Shown here: piece after piece, positions 49,170-60,257 of the stretch | Layout of the letters: each line of letters starts with the position of its first letter | How positions within the stretch are numbered: position 1 is the first letter of the stretch | Assembly: GCA_003024785.1 (NCBI GenBank) | Contig: PUQB01000305.1 | Span: 124,001-188,000 of the forward strand | From: Selaginella tamariscina | Taxonomy: Eukaryota > Streptophyta > Lycopodiopsida > Selaginellales > Selaginellaceae | Direction: 5' to 3' | DNA: 64,000 nucleotides | Position numbers and translations under genes: made by a program | The notes under the pieces: generated by a model | What the model was told of the DNA's origin: nothing | The model's input: only the letters and a program-made list of their open reading frames with translations | Databases searched by the model: none

Positions 49170-52016
49170 GGAGTCGTCGTCAAATTCTGGGTAAGAATTA
49201 AAATAAAATCTGTTATACTCGGATATTGCTTGAACTAATCATTTTTGTATTCAGATGTGGAATTGAGGTGACATTAAGAGAGAGCAGGAGAAGAGATGGG
49301 CAGGGGGATTCTGGAATCAACTTGGCCATATTTCAAAAAACGGGAAGCGCATTGGAACAACCATGGTTGCTGTCAAACTAACCTCTGTCACATCGCATGG
49401 ACAAGCAAAACAATGGAAAGTGGGTGTGCTAGTCAAGCATCCGAAAGCATGCTGCGAACCCAGATTGAACGATGCTCGACACATATGCCTTGTTCCATCC
49501 AATGTCACGTTCTCGGATCCAGAGGTCGCCAGTTACAACATTAATTTCGGGTGGTTTTGTCGACTTGTGGATAATGACGTTCACGTGTTCACTAATGATG
49601 TTGACCTGGAGTTCTTCTTCAACTCAACGAAAGCCCATCTATGGAGGGGATCCAACTGGATGTCTACTTCGAAGATCTTCAGACTCATCGAGTAGGTGTA
49701 TTCTCAGAGATTTGCTTCACAATACAGAAAATCACAAGTGGAGCAATCGTCCCTCTTCACATTGAAGAAGAACACAGCGACATCATAAGGAGATTGAGAG
49801 GGTGGCTTGGTCTCAGGTTCTTTACAGATCACGTTCAATTTGCTTAGAAATTTCGGGAGCTGGAAGAGTGTGCCGAGAACATTAGAACAGCATCAATCGG
49901 GGATCACACATGTTGATTGGATCGTAGAAGAAAATCATCATCGTTTTGTCAGCTGCACCTGTGGCATCCCATGCTGCAATAAGCCACAAGGAAATGATGT
50001 TGGATGATAATTTATGAGTGTAGGGTTAAATTGCAGCGTCAACCCAAACTTCAATTACAGGCCACTCAACAGGAACGTGTAGCTGAGCTCATGGAGAAGA
50101 TGAAGGACGACAATTCTTACACCGTTCCACATAATGTGTTTTGTGCGCATACTATGAGAGAAACAAAGGCGCTGACAAAGTGTGGATCACAACACCGAAC
50201 AAATGAGGAAGGTTCAGACGGAGAATAGAAAATCATCAAGTACTACATCATTAGTGGCCAGCACACAATAACGGCAGCCCAACGACTTCTCGACGAACAC
50301 AACAAAGGAACGATGGCAACAAAACTTTCCGAGCATACCCGTGAGAAGCTGACGAAAAGATCGGCGTTTTTAGCGAAGCCGAATCTCACAATCGAGCAGT
50401 ACCATAAGTTATCGGCGGAATGGGACGCTGCAGACACCAACCACTACAACAGCAAAATATGGGAGAAGTTCAAACACACGCGAGCCGTGTGGGAATCTCT
50501 TCAGCGACCACAAAGAGCTACCGCAGGAATACACAATCTGCGGACTACCGGGTAAGCAAATTGTTTGGGCGGGATTTATCTCGCCGGTATATTAATCTGT
50601 CTTTTTTTCAGAGAGTTGAAGAAATTGTAGCAGTTGATTTTGCCCAGGTGGGCGGGAAGGAAACATCCTTTTGATGATGTTGATTTCTTGTCCCGAGGAT
50701 AGGATCTTTGCCAAATGGTTGGGGATTATGGAATCCTTTGCAAAAGGAACACTGAAGAAGAAGCAGACAAGTGAAGGGAGCCCTCAGAGAAGTCTGCAAA
50801 GAAACCCAGTAAGACGCCGAAGGCTAAGTCTGTTCAATCTATAAAGGATGTAGACAACGATTTCAAGCTCACATGGTTGAAGCCTTTAAATGGAACAACG
50901 ATGGAGGAGATGGAAGTCTTGGCTGATTTGGTGATTGATGGCAAATTACAGATTAACAACAGCAGCCCCACCTCTCCTTTTCATCTCAAGGCAATGGAGT
51001 TGAAGACGGTCAGGCACTTCAAGGAGTGGTTGGGAATACACTGCCACAAACTGGGTTGGACCTCGGCTTCAACATACGAAGAGGTCAGCAAATATTTGCA
51101 TGTGACAAACGATGATATGCTTGTCGAATGGGTGAATCAATCGGAAGATCTGGGCAAGAATCTATTGCACGCCAACGCCAAAAGGAGAACATTGCGATGA
51201 CGCCTTCTCTTATGGCAGTCCTTCAGCAGCGGAGAACCGAGTTGAACCTTATAAAGGAGGATGCTACGAATCACGACAAGCCCTACAGATGTTTGTTGTT
51301 GGATTCGGAGACTTTATGGGGTACCATCACTGCTTGTAGGAAACCGTTTCAATTGTTCGTGATGGATCGGCGGGTGTCAAAAAATCCTTCGACAGACAGG
51401 ACATAGAGGATTGGTGGAGAAACTTAGCCGTGCAAGCATGTACAAAGAAGGTATTTATTATTGAATTCATACTTGCACTCTTGACTGATATCTACTTTTC
51501 AGGTATTTATTTCTTGATTCTTGCTCATGTCACCGATACCTTTGCCTTCCCTTTGCCAAGAGGAATAAACATCGTTGGACAGGATTTTATATGAATGATG
51601 CTGATCCGAAGTGCATTGATTCGGTTGTTCACTTGGTTGTTAGGAATGCGCCAAACATTTCAAACTTCCAAATGACTGGCCAGGCATCTGTTTGCACTCC
51701 AACGGCCCTGAACCTCCATCCGATACACCGATAGGTAGAGTGACGTATTCGGCAATGTACGTTATCCAAACATTACAAGTCAAGCGGCACGGAGCATCGT
51801 CAACTTGATCAGGGGTCCTCACAGTGATGCGTGGGTTTTTGACTACTGCACTAGGGGGTCCGTCTTGAAGGAGTGTTACCTTCGGCATACATGTGTGTTT
51901 GCCGTTGAAAAGGATAAGACCATGGTTGAGGACCTGAACAAGTGGATAGATAGGTTCTCAACTGACTACCCCAACGAATCCATAAAGGAGTATTTGAGAA
52001 AGTTCCCTCCATAAGT
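49170..52016 (+). CDS. ParB-like / DNA-methyltransferase-like gene, decayed
   Basis: The plus-strand coding signal runs through several frames, so either introns or decay (probably both) are present. The N-terminal part has ARHICLVPSNVTFSDPEVAS and ITSGAIVPLHIEEEHSDI, family unknown. At 50241-50280 is KYYIISGQHTITAAQRLLDE, which resembles the ParB/sulfiredoxin-fold signature (G-H-R/T-A-A). Further on are RCLLLDSETLWG and FQLFVMD, then a C-terminal AWVFDYCTRGSVLKECYLR with CVFAVEKDK. That last part is shaped like the S-adenosylmethionine-binding motif of amino-DNA methyltransferases (VxDxxxGxGSV, then xxVExD). ParB-methyltransferase fusions are known from phages and bacteria. A role in methylating element DNA is inference. 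Confidence 0.5.
50563..50586. repeat. Isolated copy of the array palindrome
   Basis: GGGCGGGATTTATCTCGCC matches the GGATTTATCC-type subunit of the array at 47815-48832. It sits alone inside the ParB/methyltransferase-like gene, probably in an intron or gap between coding blocks (a GGTAAGC donor-like site lies just upstream and TTTTTTCAG just downstream). Confidence 0.7.
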
Positions 52017-52490
52017 GCGATAGCTCTGAAGACGAATCTGGTTCAATGTCGGAGTCTGAGGACGAACTTCAATCAGATATTAGACCGGAAGTTATCTCGA
52101 GGAGTACAGAACATTCACACACTCCATTACCCATGGAAACATCAATAGAAGATAGAAGATCTTGAACCATCTCACAAGCGGCTTAGACCTTCTTCGCCTC
52201 ACTCAGAAGGTAATAGCGAAGAAGAATTGTTAATGAGTTCTTAGAGTGACGAATAGTTGTAAATGAGTGTAACATAAGGCATTTTTGTATATTTCGTTTA
52301 TATTTGTACAGAAAATAAATTCTCAAGGATTAACTTTTAGTTCAAACATGGGTCACACATTAACAAGGTAAATAATATACCTTGATAATTTTAAGGTCAG
52401 CTAATTATCATTTTGCAGATGTAATGAAACATTGAGAACATGGATTTTCAGCATTGCATGAGGTAAGAGAGGGGTTTGGCGACAATTTCT
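52017..52490. other. Spacer between the two plus-strand transposon genes
   Basis: It begins with Ser/Glu-rich codons that may be the tail of the upstream gene (SEDESGSMSESEDELQSD), then becomes AT-rich. No independent gene is seen. Confidence 0.4.
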
Positions 52491-53470
52491 TGTGCCACAT
52501 GTCAGAATGACAGAGTTCATGCAGGAAATGGATAATAATGCAGCTCAAAACATCGTTACCATGGGGGCCACTTCAGTTTTTTCATCATTTTTATTGGCTT
52601 CAGTTCCGAAATCAATTTCTTCAGCGCATGCAATATCTGAATCTTGTAAGGATGATGTACAATTAAATGATGAAGGGATAGGCAACGAGATAGTGGCAAC
52701 GGATAAATGTGAAAGGGAGCAAACAAGTGATTTGCAAAGTATTCAAGAGGCAACGCTATCCATGTTACTCATGGCCATATTGTGTTGTTGGATGTCAATG
52801 GTGTTCTGCTTCATCGACAAAGGCCCGAGGATAGGAAAAAAGAAATCAAACAAGGAGATTTCATTCCTTGTCATGGTAAATTTCGATATGATATTATTTT
52901 TCGTCCAGGGTTGGATCGTCTCTTTCAAAAGCTTAAGGAGATGGGTGCGCTTGTGGGGATTTGGTCATGCATGCAGATTCATAACTTAACACCGCTGTTG
53001 AATTTGCTTAAGAAACATTGTAGTGTTGCAGAAGAGGTGATTCGTAAAGATTGGATTTTTGACCAGCGAATGTTATAAACCTCTCGAATTTCACAATATA
53101 AAAAGGAAAGCAAGCCATACTTCTTCAAGAATGAAAGAATAATTGGGACTCATGGGGAGATCAGTCGCTTAAGGATAATGAAGAACACATATTTAGTGTA
53201 GACGACTCTCCTCAGAAGGCTATGCTCAACCAAAACATTGCTTGTATTCATCCAATCACTTTCGATCCATATTCTGATACCGATATCATGGATGAGCTAG
53301 TGAACTACTTGGATACGTGCCTCAGAAAGAAGAATCTCGAAAATTTTGTGAGCAGTATCCACCGTATCAACATTTCCTGAAGCTTTTCTTTCTCGTGATT
53401 TTGAATTTTATAAAATGAAGGATAGCAACCGGGCGCTTTATAATATTATTCTTAAGGAACGTCATTTTTA
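52491..53470 (+). CDS. FCP1/SCP-like HAD phosphatase domain, decayed
   Basis: The plus strand has the HAD motif I-like VLLDVNGVLLHR (Asp at 52791), then FRPGLDRLFQKLKEMGA and VGIWSCM, as in FCP1-homology domains (RPGL...WS). The motif III/IV-like VDDSPQKAML is at 53208-53230, followed by NIACIHPITFDPYSDTD. FCP1/SCP enzymes remove phosphate from serine residues, for example on the RNA polymerase II tail. An N-terminal extension at 52492-52770 is acidic and of unknown family. The blocks lie in more than one frame without clear introns, so the copy is probably decayed. It may be a captured host gene. The motif-I sequence DVNGV departs from the usual DxDxT. Confidence 0.65.
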
Positions 53471-53924
53471 GATGAGCCTTTATGCAGACCTTCTTATCAC
53501 ATCTTATGTATTAACAAGGATGGCAACTCCCAATTGCATTCGTGAGAGTGTTAGGTGGTGGCAACAACATCAAGATATTGACCAAAATGATTTGATTAAT
53601 CCGGAGAGTGATGATTTAGACAAAATGAAAATTTCTCTGTATGATAGGAAGAAAGTATTTATAAAAAATTAACATGTTGATAAGAAAATGATTTCATTTG
53701 TAATTATGTTTGATAGTATTTCTTCATTATTGTAAACTATTTTTAGAATAATATGAATATTCTAAGATATTTTAGGAATATTCCTTACTAAGTAAGGTTA
53801 TTGAAGGATTAATTAATTAATTAATTAATATTTAAGGCTTAATTACATATTAATTAAATGATTAATTAATAATTAAAACTTAAGTATTAATTAGTAATTT
53901 ATTTTATATTCCCATTTTCACGTA
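53471..53924. other. AT-rich right subterminal stretch
   Basis: A short open stretch at 53472-53672 may continue the preceding gene (VLTRMATPNCIRESVRWWQQ). After 53690 the DNA is AT-rich with TTAATTAATTAAT runs and no gene. Confidence 0.5.
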
Positions 53925-53951
53925 TCATGCCCACTTTAGTACAACGTGCAT
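53925..53951 (-). repeat. Right terminal inverted repeat
   Basis: It reads CATGCCCACTTTAG and ends ACAACGTGCAT, the inverse of 39672-39698. The AAAA at 53952-53955 is the second target-duplication copy. Confidence 0.88.
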
Positions 53952-53955
53952 AAAA

Positions 53956-54329
53956 GGATCTTGAGGTACTTATGAGGAACAAGTAGGTACTGCCTCACAT
54001 ATAGAGGGAGTGGGAGGTCCATAGGTTCCACATGTTGCAAAGATGGAGTTAGTTGGTTATACTAACTCCAACTGGCAGGGAACATTGAAGACATGAAGTC
54101 TACTTTAGGTTTCTTGTTTTTCATGGATGGAGGGCTAGTTAGTTGGAAGAGTAGGCTACAAATGGTGATCACTCCTTCCTCGATGGAGGCAGAGTAATGT
54201 AGTAGCAACCAAATGGCCAAGGAAGCAACTTGGTTAATGCACTTACTAGAAGACATGGAACTTGAAATTCCAAGGCCAATCACAGCATATTGTGATAGTA
54301 CAAGCTCAATTGCAAGTTCAGCAAACTCC
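53956..54329 (+). mobile_element. Ty1/Copia fossil beside copy C, right part
   Basis: Copia homology resumes at AGGATCTTGAGGTACTT exactly where it stopped at 39671 and matches 22872-23230 (RNase H region). Fossil. Confidence 0.88.
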
Positions 54330-54546
54330 AAGCATCAAAGACACCCATACTGGTGCGATGTTGCTTGAAGAGATCTTTGCTCAAAGGCTTCGTAAGAGCA
54401 TCTGCTATCATTTCTGTTGTTGATATGTACTGAAGCCTAATCTTCTTCCTCTGCACCTCTTGTCAAATAAAGTGATACTTGAGTCAATGTGTTTCACTCT
54501 GGCAAGACTCTCACGTTTGAGTGAGAATGTTGTGGAATCCAGCGTG
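54330..54546 (-). mobile_element. Inverted Copia RNase H tail, block C
   Basis: Counterpart of 23231-23451, tail to tail with the plus-strand Copia fossil and abutting a Gypsy LTR. Fossil. Confidence 0.7.
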
Positions 54547-55115
54547 TAGTCGTTGGGACTCCGAAGGCCAGATGTGGTGCTTCTCGCAGTGGTCGCCAAG
54601 ACGCTGTTGAGAGCGTCCAACCCCGGGGTTCAGTCAGCAAGCCAGGCCTTACCTCAGGAGTAATGGAAGGTATTGGATGGCCACTACCCGGACGCCACGA
54701 GGGCCTGTGTACAGGTAAGGGGGAGTTCTATTGAGATGACTGGGCAGAGAGTGTTGCGGGGCCTAGGAGTCGGGCAAGTGGGGAACGCTCGCTTGTAAGG
54801 TAAATAAAAGGAAAATGGATATATATATATATATTGCCTGTTTGAGTACAAACTATCTCCGACAGTGGAGCAAGATATAAGACGTAGACCTGACTCCCGA
54901 CCCACTACTCGCCTTCCGGCTTATATAGTGGGTTACCTACCGCTAGACTCTAGGTGCAGGTGGCCCTTCCCACTGGTCTGCCGCCTGGGTGACAGAGTCC
55001 TGCCTGCCACATTTATGTGCCTCCCCACGCGTGTTGTCCTTTGTACCTTGAGTAGTTGGTCTGGATGATCGGATCTACGCCTGGTTACGCCACTACCTAA
55101 CATTGGTCGCCATCA
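54547..55115 (-). mobile_element. Gypsy LTR, left (3') copy
   Basis: Matches 23452-24059 and 61804-62383. With the minus-strand body to its right it is the 3' LTR of the Gypsy element at 54547-62383. Fossil. Confidence 0.8.
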
Positions 55116-55129
55116 ATTTGTACCTAAAG

Positions 55130-57060
55130 TACCTCCCTTATCCGGCGCTTCGTCCCATCACTTGTCCCCGCTGGTGGATGTCCCGCTAGCTGGCCGTTGA
55201 CGGTGTCGCCACTGTCAACCAGATGCTTGGACTTATTCGTTGGCACATCCTCGGCCATGTGCCCTAGGTATCTGCCCCTTGGAGCTCCCGGTACATGGCG
55301 ATTTTGTCTCTGTTGCAGCTAGCGTGGTCTTAATGTGGTGATGGTCGCTTCCCGTAGCGTGATCACCCTTCAGAGCTTTGCCTTGGACCCTACCTGTTGC
55401 TCCCGAACCTGCTTGAGTTGACCCTCTAGGCTGTGCCCGTTCTTGCGAGTGTTAGCTCTTGTTCCCTTGCCACGAGGAGTTGGGCTTGTAGCTGCTTCTA
55501 GCTCCCTGATGGTCCGTGCCGAGTCCTGTGGTTCTTCGATTGGTTGGCGCTTCGCGAGTGGGGAGACGGTCACCAAAGCTCTATATGACTCGGGCGTGGG
55601 TCTCTCTGAGGAAGATGGGGGGATGATTTCGAGCTAGTGGTGGCTCGGTGCAGCTCTTCTTTGGCCGCAACCAGCTCTGGTGAACCCGGCTAAGCTCTGC
55701 TTCGCTCTACTCAAGTGTGGATCCTAGCTCAAAACCTGTCGCTCCTCCACCGTGACCTGCTCAAACTCCCATCCTAGTTGGTCGTGGAGCTTTTGGATGT
55801 GGTCATACTTGATTTGTAATTGATCCAAGTTGTCGGTTAACTGTTGACACGTCTCCTCTACTTGCTTCCTCCCGGCTTCCGTGATGTCCAAAGTTGGATT
55901 CCCTTGATGAGCTGGTCCGAGTACTCTCGGGCCTCCTTTTGAGCGGTTCAGTAGTTATCTGTGAGCTCCTGTATTATTGTGTCATGCTCCGCAGTAACCC
56001 CTTGAGATCCACCCATTGTCACCATTATGGATTTTCATATTTGGCCGAAGGCCTTGGACAGATCCATGTGCACTGTAGAGGTCCATAGCCCCTTCGCGTT
56101 GAAGTATTTGTACGTCCCCTTTAGCACGTTGCATGTGTCTTCCTCGTTGTTCACTTTGTTGGCTTGTGAGGGGCTGGCGGGGCCCTCCCCGTGTTCCGTA
56201 GGCCTTGGGTTGGTGGCCTCTACTCCTGAAGCTGCTGGTGGGACACCATGGTGGAGGCCCTCCGATCCTGTCCCCATGGTCCTCTTCCCCTGGCTTGCTC
56301 GCAAGGGAGTCTTCTCTCGCACGTTTTCGCGAAGACTCTGAAGTGTCCGGTTGTTTTCCCTTCTTTGGTTTGGCTGGGGCCTGCTTGTTCTCCTGCCCCA
56401 ATTCCCCGATGGTGCCTGAGTAGAACTGCTTCGGTAGGAGAATCAGAGTTTCGGTTGACTATCTAGGTGATCATCATGCTGAGGTGGCCCGCCGTTTGAG
56501 CCTTTGTCCAGTTCCCTTCCGGATCCCATTGATGTCGCGGGTCAGGGCTGGTATCATGTAGTGCATGAGGCAGTCTGCCCAATTCACTGTGACTCCTTCC
56601 CAGGCGTTGCAAGGGCGCTCGCCAATCGCGTGGCGACCCGCCTCTCTATCCTTCCTGTGAACATAAACACCGTAAGCGCCAGGAACTCATCCAGTTTGTC
56701 CCTTCATGTATGGAGTCGGGACATTGCGATTTCATCCCGGTTGGTGGGAACCATTGGCGTTTGGGTTCCCCAGGTCGTCTAGGAGTATGCCGTTTTCGAT
56801 AGATAGAACATTGCGGCTAGATCGTTGAGATTGATGTAGAAGCTCGCAAAGCCGCCCTAACCTGAATCGTAGCTCCTCTCGCTTGGTTTTTCCTGTCTCC
56901 AGGCTGGCCCATGCTGCAAATCCGGGCTTCTCTACTTCTCCCCAAGGGGCATCGAAAAGTCCGAGTAGTCGCATCTGCTTTGCACCCTCCGCACGTTGGG
57001 TCTGTTGATCAACTTTTGAAATCTAGAGAACCTGGGGCTACAAGCGCCACACTCCTATCC
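55130..57060 (-). CDS. Extra post-integrase region of the Gypsy element (fossil)
   Basis: Minus-strand reading includes LRFRLGRLCELLHQSQRSSR and NVLSIENGILLDDLGNPNA, then a charged linker with KPKKGKQPDTSESSRKRARE. EEDTCNVLKGTYKYFNAKGL and DLSKAFGQI follow, and finally a helical Glu/Arg-rich stretch (AQKEAREYSD, RTIRELEAA). Its position between integrase and the 3' LTR is that of additional reading frames known in some plant Gypsy lineages. No named family is recognised. Fossil. Confidence 0.6.
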
Positions 57061-57439
57061 TAGCCTTCGTACTGCACCAGATGGTCACCGGCTTGTTCTG
57101 CGTGGTCCACTCCATCATCTTTGATGCTGGGAATGGTCGATCTTCTTTGAAAAGTGGCATCCTTGGCTCACCCTTGTTGTCTTTCTGAAGATGGTGCCTA
57201 CATGGCGGCTACCTCGCTGGATACGGCCAGCATGTCCTTCCATGCGCCATAATCAGGGCATTCATGGTACCACCTGCCATTATTGCCCTGTTTTTATGTG
57301 CTCACGCGTGGTCCACCCTCTGAACCATGTGACCCCTGTGAGTTGCCCACTTGTGTGGGACTGGAGTCCCTGCTCCCCCGTGGGTGCCCCTTCCCTGGTT
57401 CTTAATGCTGCTACTTCGGCTGTGCCTTCGCCTCAAAGG

Positions 57440-58623
57440 CCCATGGGGTTACCTCTCTCTCTTGTTCCCTCCAAGCAAGTGTTCTTGTTGGGTGAACGTA
57501 TGGCTTGAGATGGTTGCCATTAACCTTTTGTTGCAATGGCTGCCCATTGGCCCCTAGGAACGTGCCATTGTTGAAGGTTTTTAGCACCTATATGGTCCTT
57601 TCCACCCTAGTCGAAATTTGCCTTTTCGGAATGCTTGTGGTTTCTTGAACCACCATACCCACTGCCCTGGTTTATATTCTTGGAGTTTCTTTTTCCTGTC
57701 TCTAGCTTGTTTAGTCTGCTGTTGTTGATTTCTCTCGTTAGCTGTGCTAGAAATCTTACTTCTTCCAGTTGCTCCAACTGTTCCAGTCTTTTCCGTGCAG
57801 CTGCCGGTTCGTCCGTGATCCTGTGGTCTAGGCTCGTCTGTAAGTTGGTATGGTGAACTCCCATGCATGATGGCCTCCAGACCATAAGCTAGCTGGAAGG
57901 GTGTTGTTCCTGTTGTAGATTTGAACGTTGTCCAACGCCCATAGCACCAATGGTAGCATTTCTTCCCAACGCCTAAGTTCTATGTGGTAGAGCTTTCTCA
58001 AGATGGTGACCAGCACCTTGTTTTGTGGACTCAGCCTGTCCATTCCCCTGTGGATAGTAGGCTATTGACGTGCGATGCTTGATGACAAATGCCTTGACCA
58101 TTCTCAGACTGTCTCGTTAATGAAGTGGCTCCCTTGGTTGGACACACTCTAGTGGGCATCCGAACCATGTCAAATGTTTGTATAAATGAACCTTGCTGTC
58201 TGTCCTGCCATTGCGTCCTTGAGTGCCTTCACCTCTACCCATTTTGTGGCGTGGTCCATTGCCACTACTATGTACCTAGAGTGTGTTGTTGGCCTTTGGG
58301 TTGATAGGTCTACAAAGTCCAGGCCCCACTTCTCAAATGCCACCATTCCTGCTGAGGGGTGGTACTCCATGCCTTGTCCTGCCGTGGGTTTGCCTATTCG
58401 TTGACAATTGGTACAGCTCCTTGCTACCTTGGTGGCGTCTCGGAAGATTGTTGGCCACTAGAGTCCAGTATGTAGGATCTTCCTAGCCGTTTTGTCTCCC
58501 CCGAAGTGTCCGCCCCCGGTCCTGCGTGAGCTGCCTCGACAATCTCGGGGATTTCCCAAGTTAGTGGGCATCTCCAAAGTATGTCATCCCTCCCTCGCTT
58601 GAGAGTAGAGTTGATCCCGATCA
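57440..58623 (-). CDS. Gypsy integrase region (fossil)
   Basis: The minus strand shows RCPLTWEIPEIVEAAHAGPG, CTNCQRIGKPTAGQGMEYHP, then FEKWGLDFVDLSTQRP and RYIVVAMDHATKWVEVKAL. It continues through WEEMLPLVLWALDNVQIYNR and ends with FRLGWKGPYRC and VNGNHLKPYVHP. These are the zinc-binding part, catalytic core and C-terminal part of a Gypsy integrase. Fossil. Confidence 0.85.
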
Positions 58624-60252
58624 TGTCAGAGTTTTTAACCCAAAGGGCCAACACGTGGCTGCCAGGTGGCCATTCGGTGTCATCACCTATGTGAGCAACG
58701 CTAAGTTTCCCAGAACAACCCCAATGACCCCTAAGGTTAGACTCTAATGCCCAAGTGGACAGGAGACTTAGGGTTTAGCCTAAGTCTCCCTAAGAGTGTT
58801 ACCCCCAAAACGCTTGATGGATAACCCTAGTTGACTTAGGGTCTTTGCCCTAGAAGACCTAGACAGGCTTATGCCCTAACCCCCATTAAGGAGACGTGTG
58901 TTCCACACATACCCCTAGACAAAGCTAAGGCATCGTCACTTACCCCTTGAGGAATCACCCTCATCTGGGAATACAACCCCTTTAGGGCGACAAGGGGTAC
59001 CTTGAACCACGACTAACCCCTAAGGGTTTGAGTGGCCAAGTTATACCCTAGACCTATAGCTAGTACTTAGTGAGGACACGAGTGTGCGCCGTAGGCGGAC
59101 ACGAGTGTTCTGCTAAGCAAACTCCCTAAGGCTAGGTTTGGGATAACCCTAAGCACATGACCTTGCGAGTGCCTCACAAAAGGGCTCCTGCTAACACGCT
59201 TAGGTTGTTCAACCCTTGAATTCCAAGGAGAACACTCCCCTAGCCAAGTGTGTCAAAGACACCTAGTTATGAGACCTAACCTCCCTTGAGCGGATGCCCA
59301 AGGCTTAGCACCCTAGTGCAAGCACAAGCATGTCTGTTTGCTAAAGTATCCAACCCTCGGTGACAAGTCCATGACATAACCCCAAAGGGCGTGCCTCAGG
59401 CGTTGTACCTTGTGACGTTTAGCCCAGTGTCACATCTCCATGTGACACTGCTTTCCTCAATGTGGGCTATCATGTCATAGCCCTTAGATTCAAGAGTTGC
59501 ACCAAGTGCCACAAACGTGGCTCCTAAATGCCAACTCTAGAACCCCTCAATTATCCTCAAGACTCGGTAAGGAAACCCTGTCAATCAAGAACCCACGCCC
59601 ACAGTTGGACAAGGACATGAACGTGCCCTGGTTAGCTGTGAGTGTTGCTCCTAGCTTGACGTGGAGGAGGAGGGCTGGAGACAAGCCTCAACCAGTCCTC
59701 CCAGGCATGGATTCGCCAACGTTAAGGGTAAGCTACCCGAAGGTGGGATTACCCATGTCGTCTGGAAGTTAGGGCGGTACAACAAAGGTTGTACCTTAAC
59801 GACACAAGCTGAAGCTTGCACCGGCAGAAGAGCAACGAACTCAGTCATGAACCCAGGAGCTCTCCTACGTATACTCTACCTTATTATGTGACGGAGCCCC
59901 CTCCCCTCTTTTCCTATATGTGTTAGTGGGCTGGCACTAAATGCCAGCCCCTTAGTTAATGAGATGAGTTTGCACACTAACCCTACCCCTAAACCCTAAC
60001 CAAGGGGGGGTACATGCCAAACTCATCTTAACTAGGACGTCAAAATCGGGGGTGGGTTTTCTAGAAGGTAAGTGCTACCTTCGCTTAGAGTTTCTCGCAC
60101 ATCTAAAGATAGCCGGCCGGACTACCCTTAAACACCTAAGTGCACTAAGCGGGGCTGTTTCTCACTACATCTAGGGTCCGTCAACATAGTACAGTAGGTA
60201 ACCACAGTCAACGTCCAAAGTAAAGGGTCGAGTCATAGTAAAAACTATGACA
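58624..60252 (-). mobile_element. Solo LTR with perfect GATCA duplication
   Basis: A 1629-bp LTR of the long-LTR family (TGTCAGAG to ACTATGACA) inserted into the Gypsy element. GATCA flanks both sides (58619-58623 and 60253-60257). The intact duplication and clean ends make it one of the younger events in the window. No internal region remains. Confidence 0.93.
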
Positions 60253-60257
60253 GATCA

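Larger units (their letters stand above)
39672..53951. mobile_element. 14.28-kb DNA transposon carrying several genes
   Basis: The ends are inverted: ATGCAAGTTGTAACTAAAAT on the left; the right end, reverse-complemented, starts ATGCACGTTGTACTAAAGTG. About 26 bp match well and weaker similarity continues inward. AAAA flanks both sides (39668-39671, 53952-53955), and the empty site in block B (22840-22880) contains it once, giving a 4-bp duplication. From left to right it carries a minus-strand DUF7869-type gene, an inserted LTR, microsatellites, a palindrome array, a hairpin, a plus-strand ParB/methyltransferase-like gene and a plus-strand FCP1-like phosphatase gene. The genes show decay. A related single end lies at 823. 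Confidence 0.85.
28055..55130. repeat. Segmental duplication, block C
   Basis: Counterpart of 12791-24075, expanded by a solo LTR (28695-30437) and a DNA transposon (39672-53951). The NTPase copy inside is broken, whereas that in block B is open. Shared junctions at both ends support one duplication event. Confidence 0.85.
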
